The notes beneath the pieces were generated by a model. It saw nothing but the letters and a program-made list of their open reading frames with translations. It did not search any database and was not told where the DNA came from. From positions 310,001 to 374,000 of the forward strand of contig NZ_JAMBNZ010000003.1 of assembly GCF_023715365.1 (NCBI RefSeq): DNA of 64,000 nucleotides, read 5' to 3'. Both the position numbers and the translations under genes were made by a program. This DNA comes from Georgenia satyanarayanai (lineage in GTDB: Bacteria; Actinomycetota; Actinomycetes; Actinomycetales; Actinomycetaceae). The first letter of the stretch is position 1; every line of letters starts with the position of its first letter. This document shows positions 44,348 to 52,433 of the stretch, one piece after another.

Positions 44348-45808
44348 TCAGGCGCCGGGGGCCTCGAGGTGCACCGTCTTGAGGACGGTCATCTCGGTGA
44401 GCAGGTCCGGGCCGTAGCCGGCGCCGGTGCCGCTGTCGCGGCGCGGGTCGGCCGAGCCGCCCGGCGCGCCACCGAAGACGCCGTTGACCTTGACCGTGCC
44501 CACCTCCAGCTCTTCCGCGGCGTGCAGCGCGCGACCGAGGTCCGGGGTGAGGACGGTCGCGGCCAGCCCGTACCGGCTCTCGCCCGCGAGCGCGAGCGCC
44601 GTGTCGAAGTCCGGCACACGCACGATCGCGGCCACCGGCCCGAAGGTCTCCTCGGCGACGGCGTCCACCTCCGGCGCGCAGTGGTCGAGGACCGTGGGCG
44701 GGTAGAAGCTGCCCGGCCGGTCCAGGGGCGCGCCGCCGGTGATGCACCGGGCGCCGGCGTCCAGCGCCGCACGCACGTGACCGTCGACGACGGCGAGCTG
44801 CTCGGCGTCGACGAGGGGACCGAGCGTCGTGGCCAGGTCGGCCGGGTCCCCGACGACGAGCTCGCGCGCGACGTCGGCGAGCTGGGAGACGACGGCGTCG
44901 GCGACGTCGTCGTGGACGTACACGCGCTCGACGGAGGTGCAGATCTGCCCGGTGTTGGTGAAGGCGCCGGTCGCGATCTGCTCGGCCGCCCACCGCGGGT
45001 CGACGCCGGAGTCGACGACGATGGCGTCCGCGCCGCCGTTCTCGAGGAGCACCTTCGCCCCGCGCGCCCCGGCAACGGCGGCGATGCGCCGGCCGGCCAC
45101 CGTCGAGCCCACGTGCGCGACCAGGGCCACGCGCTCGTCGGCGACGAGCGCGGCACCGGTCTCGCCGTCACCGTTGACGATGTTGAGGACCCCGGCGGGC
45201 AGCGCGTCGGCGATGAGCCGGGCCATCTCCCAGCCCGGCGCTGCCGAGCGCTCCGAGGGCTTGTGCACCACGGTGTTGCCGGTGACGAGCGCGGCGGCCA
45301 GCAGGCCTGCCGCGGCCGGGAACGGGTCGTTCCAGGGGGTGATGACGGCGACGACGCCGCGCGGCTCGCGGCGCACGACGTCCAGCGCCGCCGTGGCCCC
45401 GGCGAGCGTGCGGCCGGCCGGGCCGAGGCCCGTCGTCGCCGCCTCCTCCAGGAGGTCGGCGGCCACGGTGGCCGACTCGACCGTCTGGCCGAGCAACCGG
45501 CCGGTCGCCGCGGTGAGCAGCGCGCCGAGCCGGTCGGCATCGGCGCGGACGGCGGCCGCAGCCGCGCGTAGCGCTGCCGCGCGCTCCGCCGGTGCCGTAC
45601 GGCGCCAGTCGGAGCGTGCCCGCCAGGCGGCGTCGACCGCGGTGGACACCTCCTCCGCCGTCGCCGGCACGAGCGTCGTCACCGCTCCCGAGCCGCTCGG
45701 GTCCTCGCGGCGCAGGCGCCGCGACCCGGTGGCCTCCGCGACCCGTCCATCCACCAGGTGGACGGCAAGCTCTGCGGTGCGGACGGGGGCGGTCTCGGTC
45801 GTCGTCAC
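44348..45808 (-). CDS. NAD(P)-dependent aldehyde dehydrogenase
   Basis: 486 residues. ITPWNDPFPAAAGLLAAAL and TVVHKPSERSA form the cofactor pocket, VGSTVAGRRIA is the turn, LLENGGADAIVV holds the general-base Glu, and FTNTGQICTSVERVYV contains the nucleophile Cys. The C-terminal EEEL-type block and GGxPGGSADP complete the fold. GTG 45808 follows GGAG. It is divergent from the heptose operon, with paired palindromes between them. Its aldehyde substrate is unknown. Confidence 0.9.
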   Translation of the reverse strand: MTTTETAPVRTAELAVHLVDGRVAEATGSRRLRREDPSGSGAVTTLVPATAEEVSTAVDAAWRARSDWRRTAPAERAAALRAAAAAVRADADRLGALLTAATGRLLGQTVESATVAADLLEEAATTGLGPAGRTLAGATAALDVVRREPRGVVAVITPWNDPFPAAAGLLAAALVTGNTVVHKPSERSAAPGWEMARLIADALPAGVLNIVNGDGETGAALVADERVALVAHVGSTVAGRRIAAVAGARGAKVLLENGGADAIVVDSGVDPRWAAEQIATGAFTNTGQICTSVERVYVHDDVADAVVSQLADVARELVVGDPADLATTLGPLVDAEQLAVVDGHVRAALDAGARCITGGAPLDRPGSFYPPTVLDHCAPEVDAVAEETFGPVAAIVRVPDFDTALALAGESRYGLAATVLTPDLGRALHAAEELEVGTVKVNGVFGGAPGGSADPRRDSGTGAGYGPDLLTEMTVLKTVHLEAPGA

Positions 45809-45833
45809 GGGTGGGGTCTCCTTGTCGAAGTGC

Positions 45834-45882
45834 GAGAAGTGCTTCTCTCGGGCAGCGTGAGCAGCGAATCACCTATAGGTGA
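45834..45882. promoter_or_regulatory. Two palindromes in the divergent ALDH/NodU promoter
   Basis: GAGAAGTGCTTCTC at 45834-45847 and TCACCTATAGGTGA at 45869-45882 are both perfect dyads within the 98-bp spacer. The second lies 24 bp ahead of the NodU start and includes TATAGG, which could be a -10 box. Both look like dimer-binding operators; no regulator gene is adjacent. Confidence 0.6.
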
Positions 45883-45906
45883 CTCCGACCAGCCAGGAGG
45901 CCACGT

Positions 45907-47601
45907 ATGCGAGTTCTCGGCGTCAACGCGCTGTTCCACGACCCTTCAGCCACTCTCGTCATCGACGGCAAGGTCGTCGCCGCGGCAGAGGAGGAGCGCT
46001 TCAGCAGGCGCAAGCACGGCAAGCGTCCGGTGCCGTTCTCGGCGTGGGAGCTGCCCGAGCTGTCGATGCGCTGGTGCCTCGAGCAGGCCGGCCTGGAGCC
46101 CAAGGACCTCGACGCCGTCGCCTACTCCTTCGACCCCTCCCTCGCGCGGCCCGCGCACGAGATGGGCCTGGACGACCCGTGGGACCACCTGCGCCTCACC
46201 TACGCCGAGCGCGCCCCGCAGTTCCTCGCCGCCGCGCTGCCGGGGCTCGACCCCGACAAGGTCGTCTTCGTCCCCCACCACGTGGCCCACGCCGCCTCCG
46301 GCGCCCTCGCCTCCCCGCACGCGAGCTCCAGCGTCCTCGTCCTCGACGGCCGCGGCGAGCACGCCTCCCACCTCGCCGGCCGCTACACCAAGGGCAAGCT
46401 GGAGACCCTCGCCGGGCAGCAGCTGCCCCACTCCCTGGGCCTGCTGTACGAGTCGCTCACCGAGCACCTCGGCTTCCTGCGCTCCTCCGACGAGTACAAG
46501 GTCATGGCCCTGGCCTCCTACGGCCGGCCCCGCTTCCTCGAGGAGCTGCGCGAGACCATCCACGCCACCGAGGACGGCGGCTTCCAGGCCCCCGTCCCGG
46601 ACTGGTCGCGGTGGGTGGAGCCGCGCGTCGATGACGGCACCTGGGGTGGCCCTCACGCCGACCTCGCCTGCTCGGTCCAGGCACGCCTGGAGGAGGTCCT
46701 CGTCGACCTCGCGACCTGGCTCCACGAGCAGACCGGCGACACCGCGCTGACGATGGCGGGCGGCACCGCGCTCAACTGCGTGGCCAACTCCCGCATCTGG
46801 CGCGAGACCCCCTTCGAGGACGTGTGGGTGCAGCCCGCTGCCGGCGACGCCGGCACCTCGCTGGGCGCCGCCCTGCAGGTGGCCGCGGACCGCGGGTCCG
46901 AGCCGCGCCCGATCGCCGGCGCGGACCTGGGCCGCGGATGGAGCGACGACGAGCTCGCCGAGTGGCTCACGACGGCGAAGGTCCCCTTCACCACCCCCGA
47001 CGACCTCCCCGAGCAGGTGGCCGAGGTGCTCGCCGGCAACGGCGTCATCGCCTGGTTCGACGGCCGCAGCGAGTTCGGCCCGCGCGCGCTCGGCCACCGC
47101 TCCCTGCTCGCCCACCCGGGCCTGGAGGAGAACCTCGAGCGCATCAACGACGTCAAGGGCCGCGAGCAGTTCCGTCCCGTCGCGCCCATGGTCCTCGCCG
47201 ACCGCGCCGAGGAGATCTTCACCGACGGCCCCATCCCCAGCCCCTACATGCTCTTCGTCCACTCCGTGCGCCCGGAGTGGCGCGACCGGATCCCCGCGGC
47301 CGTCCACGTCGATGGCACCGCGCGCATCCAGACCGTCGACCCCGAGCGCCAGCCCCGCCTCGGTGCGACGATCGCGGCCTTCGCCGAGCGCACCGGCCTG
47401 CCGGTCGTCATCAACACAAGTCTCAACACGGCCGGACGGCCCATGGTGGACGACCCCCGCGACGCGCTGGAGCTCTTCGGCTCCGCGCCGGTCGACCTCC
47501 TCGTCCTCGGCCCCCACGTCGTCCGCCGCTCCGAGCTCTTCGCCGCCCACGAGGCGGCCGGGGCGGCGGTGACGGACGACGCCGCGATGGCTGTCGCGTG
47601 A
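45907..47601 (+). CDS. NodU/CmcH-family O-carbamoyltransferase
   Basis: 564 residues, the standard family length. The N-terminal ASKHA-like domain has LGVNALFHDPSATLV, PHHVAHAASGAL (metal-binding His pair) and VLVLDGRGEHASHL. The C-terminal domain has MAGGTALNCVANSRI, FGPRALGHRSLL, and VINTSLNTAGRPMV. Family members transfer a carbamoyl group from carbamoyl phosphate, through an adenylate, to sugar or antibiotic hydroxyls. First gene of an eight-gene coupled operon, so it probably decorates the heptose-containing glycan. AGGAGG precedes ATG 45907 by five bases; two palindromes lie in the promoter. Confidence 0.92.
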   Translation: MRVLGVNALFHDPSATLVIDGKVVAAAEEERFSRRKHGKRPVPFSAWELPELSMRWCLEQAGLEPKDLDAVAYSFDPSLARPAHEMGLDDPWDHLRLTYAERAPQFLAAALPGLDPDKVVFVPHHVAHAASGALASPHASSSVLVLDGRGEHASHLAGRYTKGKLETLAGQQLPHSLGLLYESLTEHLGFLRSSDEYKVMALASYGRPRFLEELRETIHATEDGGFQAPVPDWSRWVEPRVDDGTWGGPHADLACSVQARLEEVLVDLATWLHEQTGDTALTMAGGTALNCVANSRIWRETPFEDVWVQPAAGDAGTSLGAALQVAADRGSEPRPIAGADLGRGWSDDELAEWLTTAKVPFTTPDDLPEQVAEVLAGNGVIAWFDGRSEFGPRALGHRSLLAHPGLEENLERINDVKGREQFRPVAPMVLADRAEEIFTDGPIPSPYMLFVHSVRPEWRDRIPAAVHVDGTARIQTVDPERQPRLGATIAAFAERTGLPVVINTSLNTAGRPMVDDPRDALELFGSAPVDLLVLGPHVVRRSELFAAHEAAGAAVTDDAAMAVA

Positions 47602-49112
47602 GCGACTACACCGTCGTCCTGCCGACAGTCGGCCGCCCATCACTCCGGGAGGTGCTCACCGACCTCCTCGGCCAGGACGGGCCCGCCCCTGGACGCGTCG
47701 TGCTCGTCGACGACCGTCCCCTCGACCAGGCCGAGCCCCTGGACCTGCCCGAGGGTGAGGTCCCGCTCGACGTCATCCGTTCCGGTGGCCGCGGCCCCGC
47801 CGCCGCCCGCAACGCGGGCTGGCGGGCCGCCACCACCGAGTGGGTCGCCTTCCTCGACGACGACGTGCGCCTCCCCGCCGGCTGGGCCACCCGCCTGGCC
47901 GCGGACCTCGCGGCTGCCGGGCCGCGGGTGGGCGCCACGCAGGGCCGGATCACCGTCCCGCTGCCCGAGCACCGCCGTCCGACCGACTGGGAGCGCAACA
48001 CCGCGGGTCTGGAGACGGCGCTGTGGGCGACGGCGGACATGGCCTACCGCCGCGCCGCCCTCGCCGCGGTCCACGGCTTCGACGAGCGCTTCCCCCGCGC
48101 CTACCGGGAGGACGCCGACCTCGCCCTGCGCGTGACCCAGGCCGGCTGGGAGCTGGTCCGCGGGGAGCGCGAGATCCTCCACCCGGTCCGTCCCGCGGAC
48201 GACGCCGTGAGCCTGCGGATGCAGGCGGGCTCGGGCTCCGACGCGCTCATGCGGGCGCTGCACGGCCCCACCTGGCGTGAGATCGGCGGGACCGGGCGCG
48301 GCCGGTTCCGGTGGCACGTCGCCACCGTGGCTGCGGGAAGCGCCTCCGCCCTCCTCGCGGCAGCCGGTCGCCGTCGCGCCGCCACCGTGGCCGCCGCGAC
48401 GTGGGCGGCGCTCACCGCCGACTTCGCCGCGCGCCGCGTCGCGCCCGGGCCCCGTCCGGGCGAGGAGGGCTGGGCCGCGGAGTGGCGGCGCATGGCCTGG
48501 ACGAGCGTGGCCATCCCGTGGTCCGCGGTGTGGCACCGGCTGCACGGGACGGTCCGCTTCCGCGACGTGCCCGCGTGGCCACCACCGGTGCGCGCCGCCC
48601 TGCTCGACCGCGACGGCACGATCGTCGAGGACGTCCCCTACAACGGAGACCCGGCCAAGGTCCGCACCGTGGCCGGTGCCGCGGAGTCGCTGCGCCGGTT
48701 GCGCGCGGGCGGGCTGCTCATCGGGATGGTGACCAACCAGTCGGGCATCGCCCGCGGCCTCATCGCGCCCGAGGACGTCGGGCGGGTCAACGAGCGCGTC
48801 CAGGACCTCCTGGGCTCCTTCGACGTCGTCGAGCACTGCCCGCACGGTCCCGAGGACGGGTGCACCTGCCGCAAGCCCGGCCCGGGCATGGTGCTGCGCG
48901 CCGCGCGTGCGCTGGGCGTCGAGCCGCACGAGTGCGTCGTCGTCGGGGACATCGGCGCCGACGTCGGTGCCGCCCGAGCCGCCGGCGCCCGCTCCGTCCT
49001 CGTCCCCACACCGGTCACCCGGGAGGAGGAGGTCGAGCAGGCCGAGCACGTCGCCGCGGACCTCTCCTCCGCCGTCGACCTCGTCCTCGCCCTGGCGGGT
49101 GAGGGCCGGTGA
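47598..49112 (+). CDS. Fusion of GT2 glycosyltransferase and GmhB-type heptose-bisphosphate phosphatase
   Basis: 504 residues. Residues 1-230 are a GT2 domain: YTVVLPTVGRPSLREVL, FLDDDVRLP (DXD), GFDERFPRAYREDADLALR. A basic linker of about 100 residues leads to a HAD-IIIA domain from 332: nucleophile D337 and D339 in LLDRDGTIVED, MVTNQSGIARG, the zinc-type CPHGPEDGCTCRKPGPGM, and VVGDIGADVGAA. The zinc Cys/His set is the mark of GmhB, which removes the C7 phosphate from heptose-1,7-bisphosphate. GTG 47598 overlaps the preceding stop by 4 bp. Fusing a transferase to a precursor-making phosphatase is unusual and ties both to one pathway. Confidence 0.88.
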   Translation: MSDYTVVLPTVGRPSLREVLTDLLGQDGPAPGRVVLVDDRPLDQAEPLDLPEGEVPLDVIRSGGRGPAAARNAGWRAATTEWVAFLDDDVRLPAGWATRLAADLAAAGPRVGATQGRITVPLPEHRRPTDWERNTAGLETALWATADMAYRRAALAAVHGFDERFPRAYREDADLALRVTQAGWELVRGEREILHPVRPADDAVSLRMQAGSGSDALMRALHGPTWREIGGTGRGRFRWHVATVAAGSASALLAAAGRRRAATVAAATWAALTADFAARRVAPGPRPGEEGWAAEWRRMAWTSVAIPWSAVWHRLHGTVRFRDVPAWPPPVRAALLDRDGTIVEDVPYNGDPAKVRTVAGAAESLRRLRAGGLLIGMVTNQSGIARGLIAPEDVGRVNERVQDLLGSFDVVEHCPHGPEDGCTCRKPGPGMVLRAARALGVEPHECVVVGDIGADVGAARAAGARSVLVPTPVTREEEVEQAEHVAADLSSAVDLVLALAGEGR

Positions 49113-50254
49113 CGACCCTGGCCGTGCGCCTCGACAACGACGGCGACGTCCTCCTCACGGGGCCCGCCGTCCGCGCCCTCGCCGCCCACGACGACGTCGA
49201 CCTCCTGGCCGCCCCGTCCGGGGCCGCGGCCGCGCGGCTGCTGCCGGGGGTGCGGGACGTGCTCGTCGTCGCGGCCCCCTGGTCCGGCTACCGCCCGCCG
49301 GCGGTCGACCCGGCAGCGATCGAGGAGCTCGTCGCGACCCTCGCGGAGCGCCGCTACGACCGGGCGGTCATCTTCACCTCCTTCCACCAGAGCCCGCTGC
49401 CGATGGCGCTCCTGGCGAAGCTGGCGGGGATCGGGCACGTCGCCGCGACGAGCGTCGACTACCCCGGATCGCTGCTCGAGGTGCGCCACCAGCGCCCCGA
49501 GGGTCTCCACGAGGCCGAGGCCGCCCTCGACCTCGCCCGTGCCGCCGGCGCGGAGCTCCCAGGCGGCGACGACGGGCGCCTCGCCGTCCGCCGCCCCCTC
49601 CCCGACGTCCGCCCCCTCCTCCCCGACAGCGCACTTACCGCCGACAGCCGGATCTCTCCCCACGAGGAATCCCGCTCCCGGCGAGAAGGGGGCGCGACCC
49701 CCGCGGAGGAGTCCGGCTCTCGGCGAGAGAGCGGTGGGCGCTCTCGGCGAGCGGGGAGCGACCACGCGCGGCCGTACGTCGTGCTGCACCCGGGGGCCTC
49801 GGTGCCGGCGCGGGCCATCGCACCGGAGCACGCCGGCGCGATCGCGGCCGCGCTGGCGGCGGCGGGGTGGGACGTGGTCGTCACTGGTGGGCCTGGCGAG
49901 ACGCCCCTGCCCGCCGGCCCGGGCGTCCACGACCTCACCGGCCGGACCGACCTGCCCCAGCTCGCGGCGGTGCTCGACGGCGCCGCGTGCGTCGTCGTCG
50001 GCAACACCGGCCCCGCCCACCTGGCGGCCGCCGTCGGCACGCCCGTCGTCTCCCTCTTCTCCCCGGTGGTGCCCGCCGAGCGGTGGGCACCGTACGGGGT
50101 GCCGACCGTCGTCCTTGGCGACCAGCACGCCGCCTGCGCCGGCACCCGCGCCCGGGAGTGCCCGGTACCCGGCCACCCGTGCCTCAGCGGCATCAGTCCC
50201 CACCACGTCGTGGACGCCGTCGCGTCCCTCGTCCCCCAGGAGGTCATGGCGTGA
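49109..50254 (+). CDS. GT9 heptosyltransferase-like protein with REP-derived linker
   Basis: 381 residues, GT-B fold. The N-terminal Rossmann domain starts VRLDNDGDVLLTGPAVRAL. The C-terminal domain holds VLHPGASVPARAIAPEHAG, VVGNTGPAHLAAAVGTPVV and a Cys-rich end (ACAGTRARECPVPGHPC). Between them, at about residues 176-218, the sequence TADSRISPHEESRSRREGG continues with AEESGSRRESGGRSRR. The DNA for this linker is repeat copy D, so it was probably gained by insertion. The core motifs on both sides are intact. Couplings of 4 bp on both sides. It probably adds a heptose from NDP-heptose. Confidence 0.88.
   Translation: MTTLAVRLDNDGDVLLTGPAVRALAAHDDVDLLAAPSGAAAARLLPGVRDVLVVAAPWSGYRPPAVDPAAIEELVATLAERRYDRAVIFTSFHQSPLPMALLAKLAGIGHVAATSVDYPGSLLEVRHQRPEGLHEAEAALDLARAAGAELPGGDDGRLAVRRPLPDVRPLLPDSALTADSRISPHEESRSRREGGATPAEESGSRRESGGRSRRAGSDHARPYVVLHPGASVPARAIAPEHAGAIAAALAAAGWDVVVTGGPGETPLPAGPGVHDLTGRTDLPQLAAVLDGAACVVVGNTGPAHLAAAVGTPVVSLFSPVVPAERWAPYGVPTVVLGDQHAACAGTRARECPVPGHPCLSGISPHHVVDAVASLVPQEVMA
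49639..49760 (+). repeat. REP-like repeat copy D, inside the GT9 gene
   Basis: Consists of a left arm (GCCGACAGCCGGATCTCTCC, from 49640), a diverged right arm (GAGGAATCCCGCTCCCGGCG, 49664-49683), a second right arm (GAGGAGTCCGGCTCTCGGCG, 49707-49726) and a weaker partial unit (CTCTCGGCGAGCG, about 49741). It is in frame and adds charged Ser/Arg/Glu peptides. Accumulated mismatches show it is older than the intergenic copies. Confidence 0.8.
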
Positions 50255-51210
50255 AGGTCGCCATCTGGCACGTCCACGGGTCCTGGCTGACCCCCTTCGT
50301 CACCGGCCCCGACGAGTACCTCGTCCCGGTGCTCCCCGACCGCGGGCCGGACGGTCAGGGCCGGGCGCGCACGTGGGACTGGCCCCCGAACGCCCGCGAG
50401 CTCAGCCCCGCCCAGCTGCGGGAGGAGGGCTGCGACGTCGTCGTCCTCCAGCGGCCCCACGAGGTCACGCTCTTCGAGGAGTGGACCGGACTGCGCCCGG
50501 GCAGGGACGTGCCGGCCGTGTACGTCGAGCACAACACCCCGAACGGCGACGCCGTGCGCACCCGCCACCCGCTCGCGGACCGCGGCGACATCCCGATCGT
50601 CCACGTCACCCACTTCAACGCGCTCGTGTGGGACTGCGGCCGCGCGCCGACGACGGTCATCGACCACGGCGTCCTCGACCCCGGGTACCTGTACACGGGC
50701 GAGGAGGAGCGGGTCGGCGTCGTCGTCAACGAGCCGGTGCGCCGGTGGCGGGTGGCGGGCACCGACGTCGTGCTCGACCTGTCGCGGACCGTCCCGCTCG
50801 CCGTGTACGGGATGGGGATGGCGGCCCTCGAGGAGCACGCCCCGCACCTGGCGGGGCACCTGCACGAGGACGTCCGCCAGTCCGAGATGCACCCGCTGCT
50901 CGGCCGGCAGCGCGCCTACCTGCACCCCTACCGGTGGACCTCGCTCGGGCTCTCGCTCATCGAGGCGATGATGATCGGCCTGCCGGTCCTCGCCCTGGCG
51001 ACGACGGCGGCTCCCGAGGCCGTCCCCGCGGACGCCGGCGTCGTGTCCGCGGACCCGCGGGTGCTCGAGGAGGCGGCGCTGCGCTGGCTCGCCGACCCCG
51101 CCGAGGCACGGGAGCGCGGGCAGGCCGCCCGCCGCCACGCCACCGAGGCTTTCTCCGCCGTCCGCTTCCTCGCGGACTGGCAGTCGTTGCTGAAGGAGGT
51201 CGTCCGATGA
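50251..51210 (+). CDS. GT4-type glycosyltransferase
   Basis: 319 residues, GT-B fold but short. The N-terminal domain starts VAIWHVHGSWLTPFVTG; YVEHNTPNGDAVRTRHP follows. The C-terminal HPYRWTSLGLSLIEAMMIGLPVLALA replaces the usual EPFGLxxLEAMA block of GT4. The donor-binding strand is preserved. GTG 50251 overlaps the preceding stop by 4 bp and has CAGGAGG upstream. Specificity unknown. Confidence 0.82.
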   Translation: MKVAIWHVHGSWLTPFVTGPDEYLVPVLPDRGPDGQGRARTWDWPPNARELSPAQLREEGCDVVVLQRPHEVTLFEEWTGLRPGRDVPAVYVEHNTPNGDAVRTRHPLADRGDIPIVHVTHFNALVWDCGRAPTTVIDHGVLDPGYLYTGEEERVGVVVNEPVRRWRVAGTDVVLDLSRTVPLAVYGMGMAALEEHAPHLAGHLHEDVRQSEMHPLLGRQRAYLHPYRWTSLGLSLIEAMMIGLPVLALATTAAPEAVPADAGVVSADPRVLEEAALRWLADPAEARERGQAARRHATEAFSAVRFLADWQSLLKEVVR

Positions 51211-52433
51211 GGATCGCGATGGTGTCGGAGCACGCCAGCCCGCTGGCGGCGCTCGGTGGTGAGGACGCCGGCGGGCAGAACGTCCACGTGGCAGCCCTCG
51301 CTGCCGCGCTCGCCCGGCGGGGCCACGACGTCGCCGTCTACACCCGCCGGGACGACCCCGACCTGCCCGAGCAGGTGGAGATGCTGCCCGGTGTGCGGGT
51401 GGTCCACGTCCCCGCCGGTCCGGCGCGCGTGCTGCCCAAGGACCACCTGCTGCCCTACATGCCCGAGCTCGGCCGGTGGCTGGCCCGCCGCTGGGCGGAC
51501 GGTGATCGGCCCGACGTCGTCCACTCCCACTTCTGGATGTCCGGGCTCGCCGCGCTCGAGGCAGCCGCGCAGGTGCCCGTACCGGTCGTCCACACCTTCC
51601 ACGCCCTGGGCACCGTCAAGCGCCGCCACCAGGGCGCCAAGGACACGAGCCCCGCCGGCCGGGTCGAGGCGGAGGCACGCGTGGCCACCGAGGCGGACCT
51701 CGTCGTCGCGACGTGCAGCGACGAGGTCGCCGAGCTCGAGGCGATGGGCGTGGACCGGTCACGGGCGCGCGTCGTGCCCTGCGGGGTTGACGTCCAGCTC
51801 TTCAGCCCCGACGGCGAGGTCCACCCCCCGCGCGGCGACCACCCCTTCCGGCTGCTCTCGATCGGGCGGCTCGTCGAGCGCAAGGGCGTGGAGACCGTCG
51901 TCGCCGCCCTGCCGCTGCTGCCCGACGTCGAGCTGCTCGTCGCGGGCGGTCCCGACCAGTCCCAGATCCCCACCGACCCCGAGGCCCGGCGCCTGCACGC
52001 CCTCGCGGAGGAGCTCGGGGTCGCCGATCGGGTGTATTTCGTCGGCTCCGCGTCACGCACCGAGGTGCCGGCGCTCATCCGCTCCGCGGACATCGTCGTC
52101 GCGACCCCCTGGTACGAGCCCTTCGGGATCGTGCCGCTCGAGGCGGCCGCCTGCGGGCGCCCGCTCGTGGGCAGCGCCGTCGGCGGGCTGCTCGACTCGG
52201 TCGAGGACGGCCGCACCGGCACCCTTGTCCCCCCGCGCGACCCCGACGCGCTCGCCGCGGCGATCACCCGCCTCCTCGTCGACCCGGAGCTGCGTGCCCG
52301 CTACGGCGAGGCCGCCCGCGCGCGGGCCGAGGAGCGCTTCAGCTGGGAGCGCGTGGCAGCGGCGACCGAGGCCGCATACGCCGAGGTCCGCGCCGCCCGC
52401 ACCACGACGTCCCGGAAGGCGGCGACCGCATGA
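51207..52433 (+). CDS. GT4 glycosyltransferase (GT1 superfamily)
   Basis: 408 residues. N-terminal motif GGEDAGGQNVHVAALAAALARRGHDV, split here as GGEDAGGQNVHV then AALAAALARRGHDV, is typical of sucrose-synthase/MshA-like GT4. The C-terminus has RLLSIGRLVERKGVETVV and the E(X7)E motif in WYEPFGIVPLEAAACGRPL. It shows strong resemblance to MshA-type and mannosyl transferases. Coupled by 4 bp at both ends within the heptose operon. Confidence 0.88.
   Translation: MRIAMVSEHASPLAALGGEDAGGQNVHVAALAAALARRGHDVAVYTRRDDPDLPEQVEMLPGVRVVHVPAGPARVLPKDHLLPYMPELGRWLARRWADGDRPDVVHSHFWMSGLAALEAAAQVPVPVVHTFHALGTVKRRHQGAKDTSPAGRVEAEARVATEADLVVATCSDEVAELEAMGVDRSRARVVPCGVDVQLFSPDGEVHPPRGDHPFRLLSIGRLVERKGVETVVAALPLLPDVELLVAGGPDQSQIPTDPEARRLHALAEELGVADRVYFVGSASRTEVPALIRSADIVVATPWYEPFGIVPLEAAACGRPLVGSAVGGLLDSVEDGRTGTLVPPRDPDALAAAITRLLVDPELRARYGEAARARAEERFSWERVAAATEAAYAEVRAARTTTSRKAATA

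Noticed and set aside
45946..47643. 565-residue minus-strand open frame
   Set aside because: Antisense shadow of the carbamoyltransferase, which has every family motif on the plus strand.
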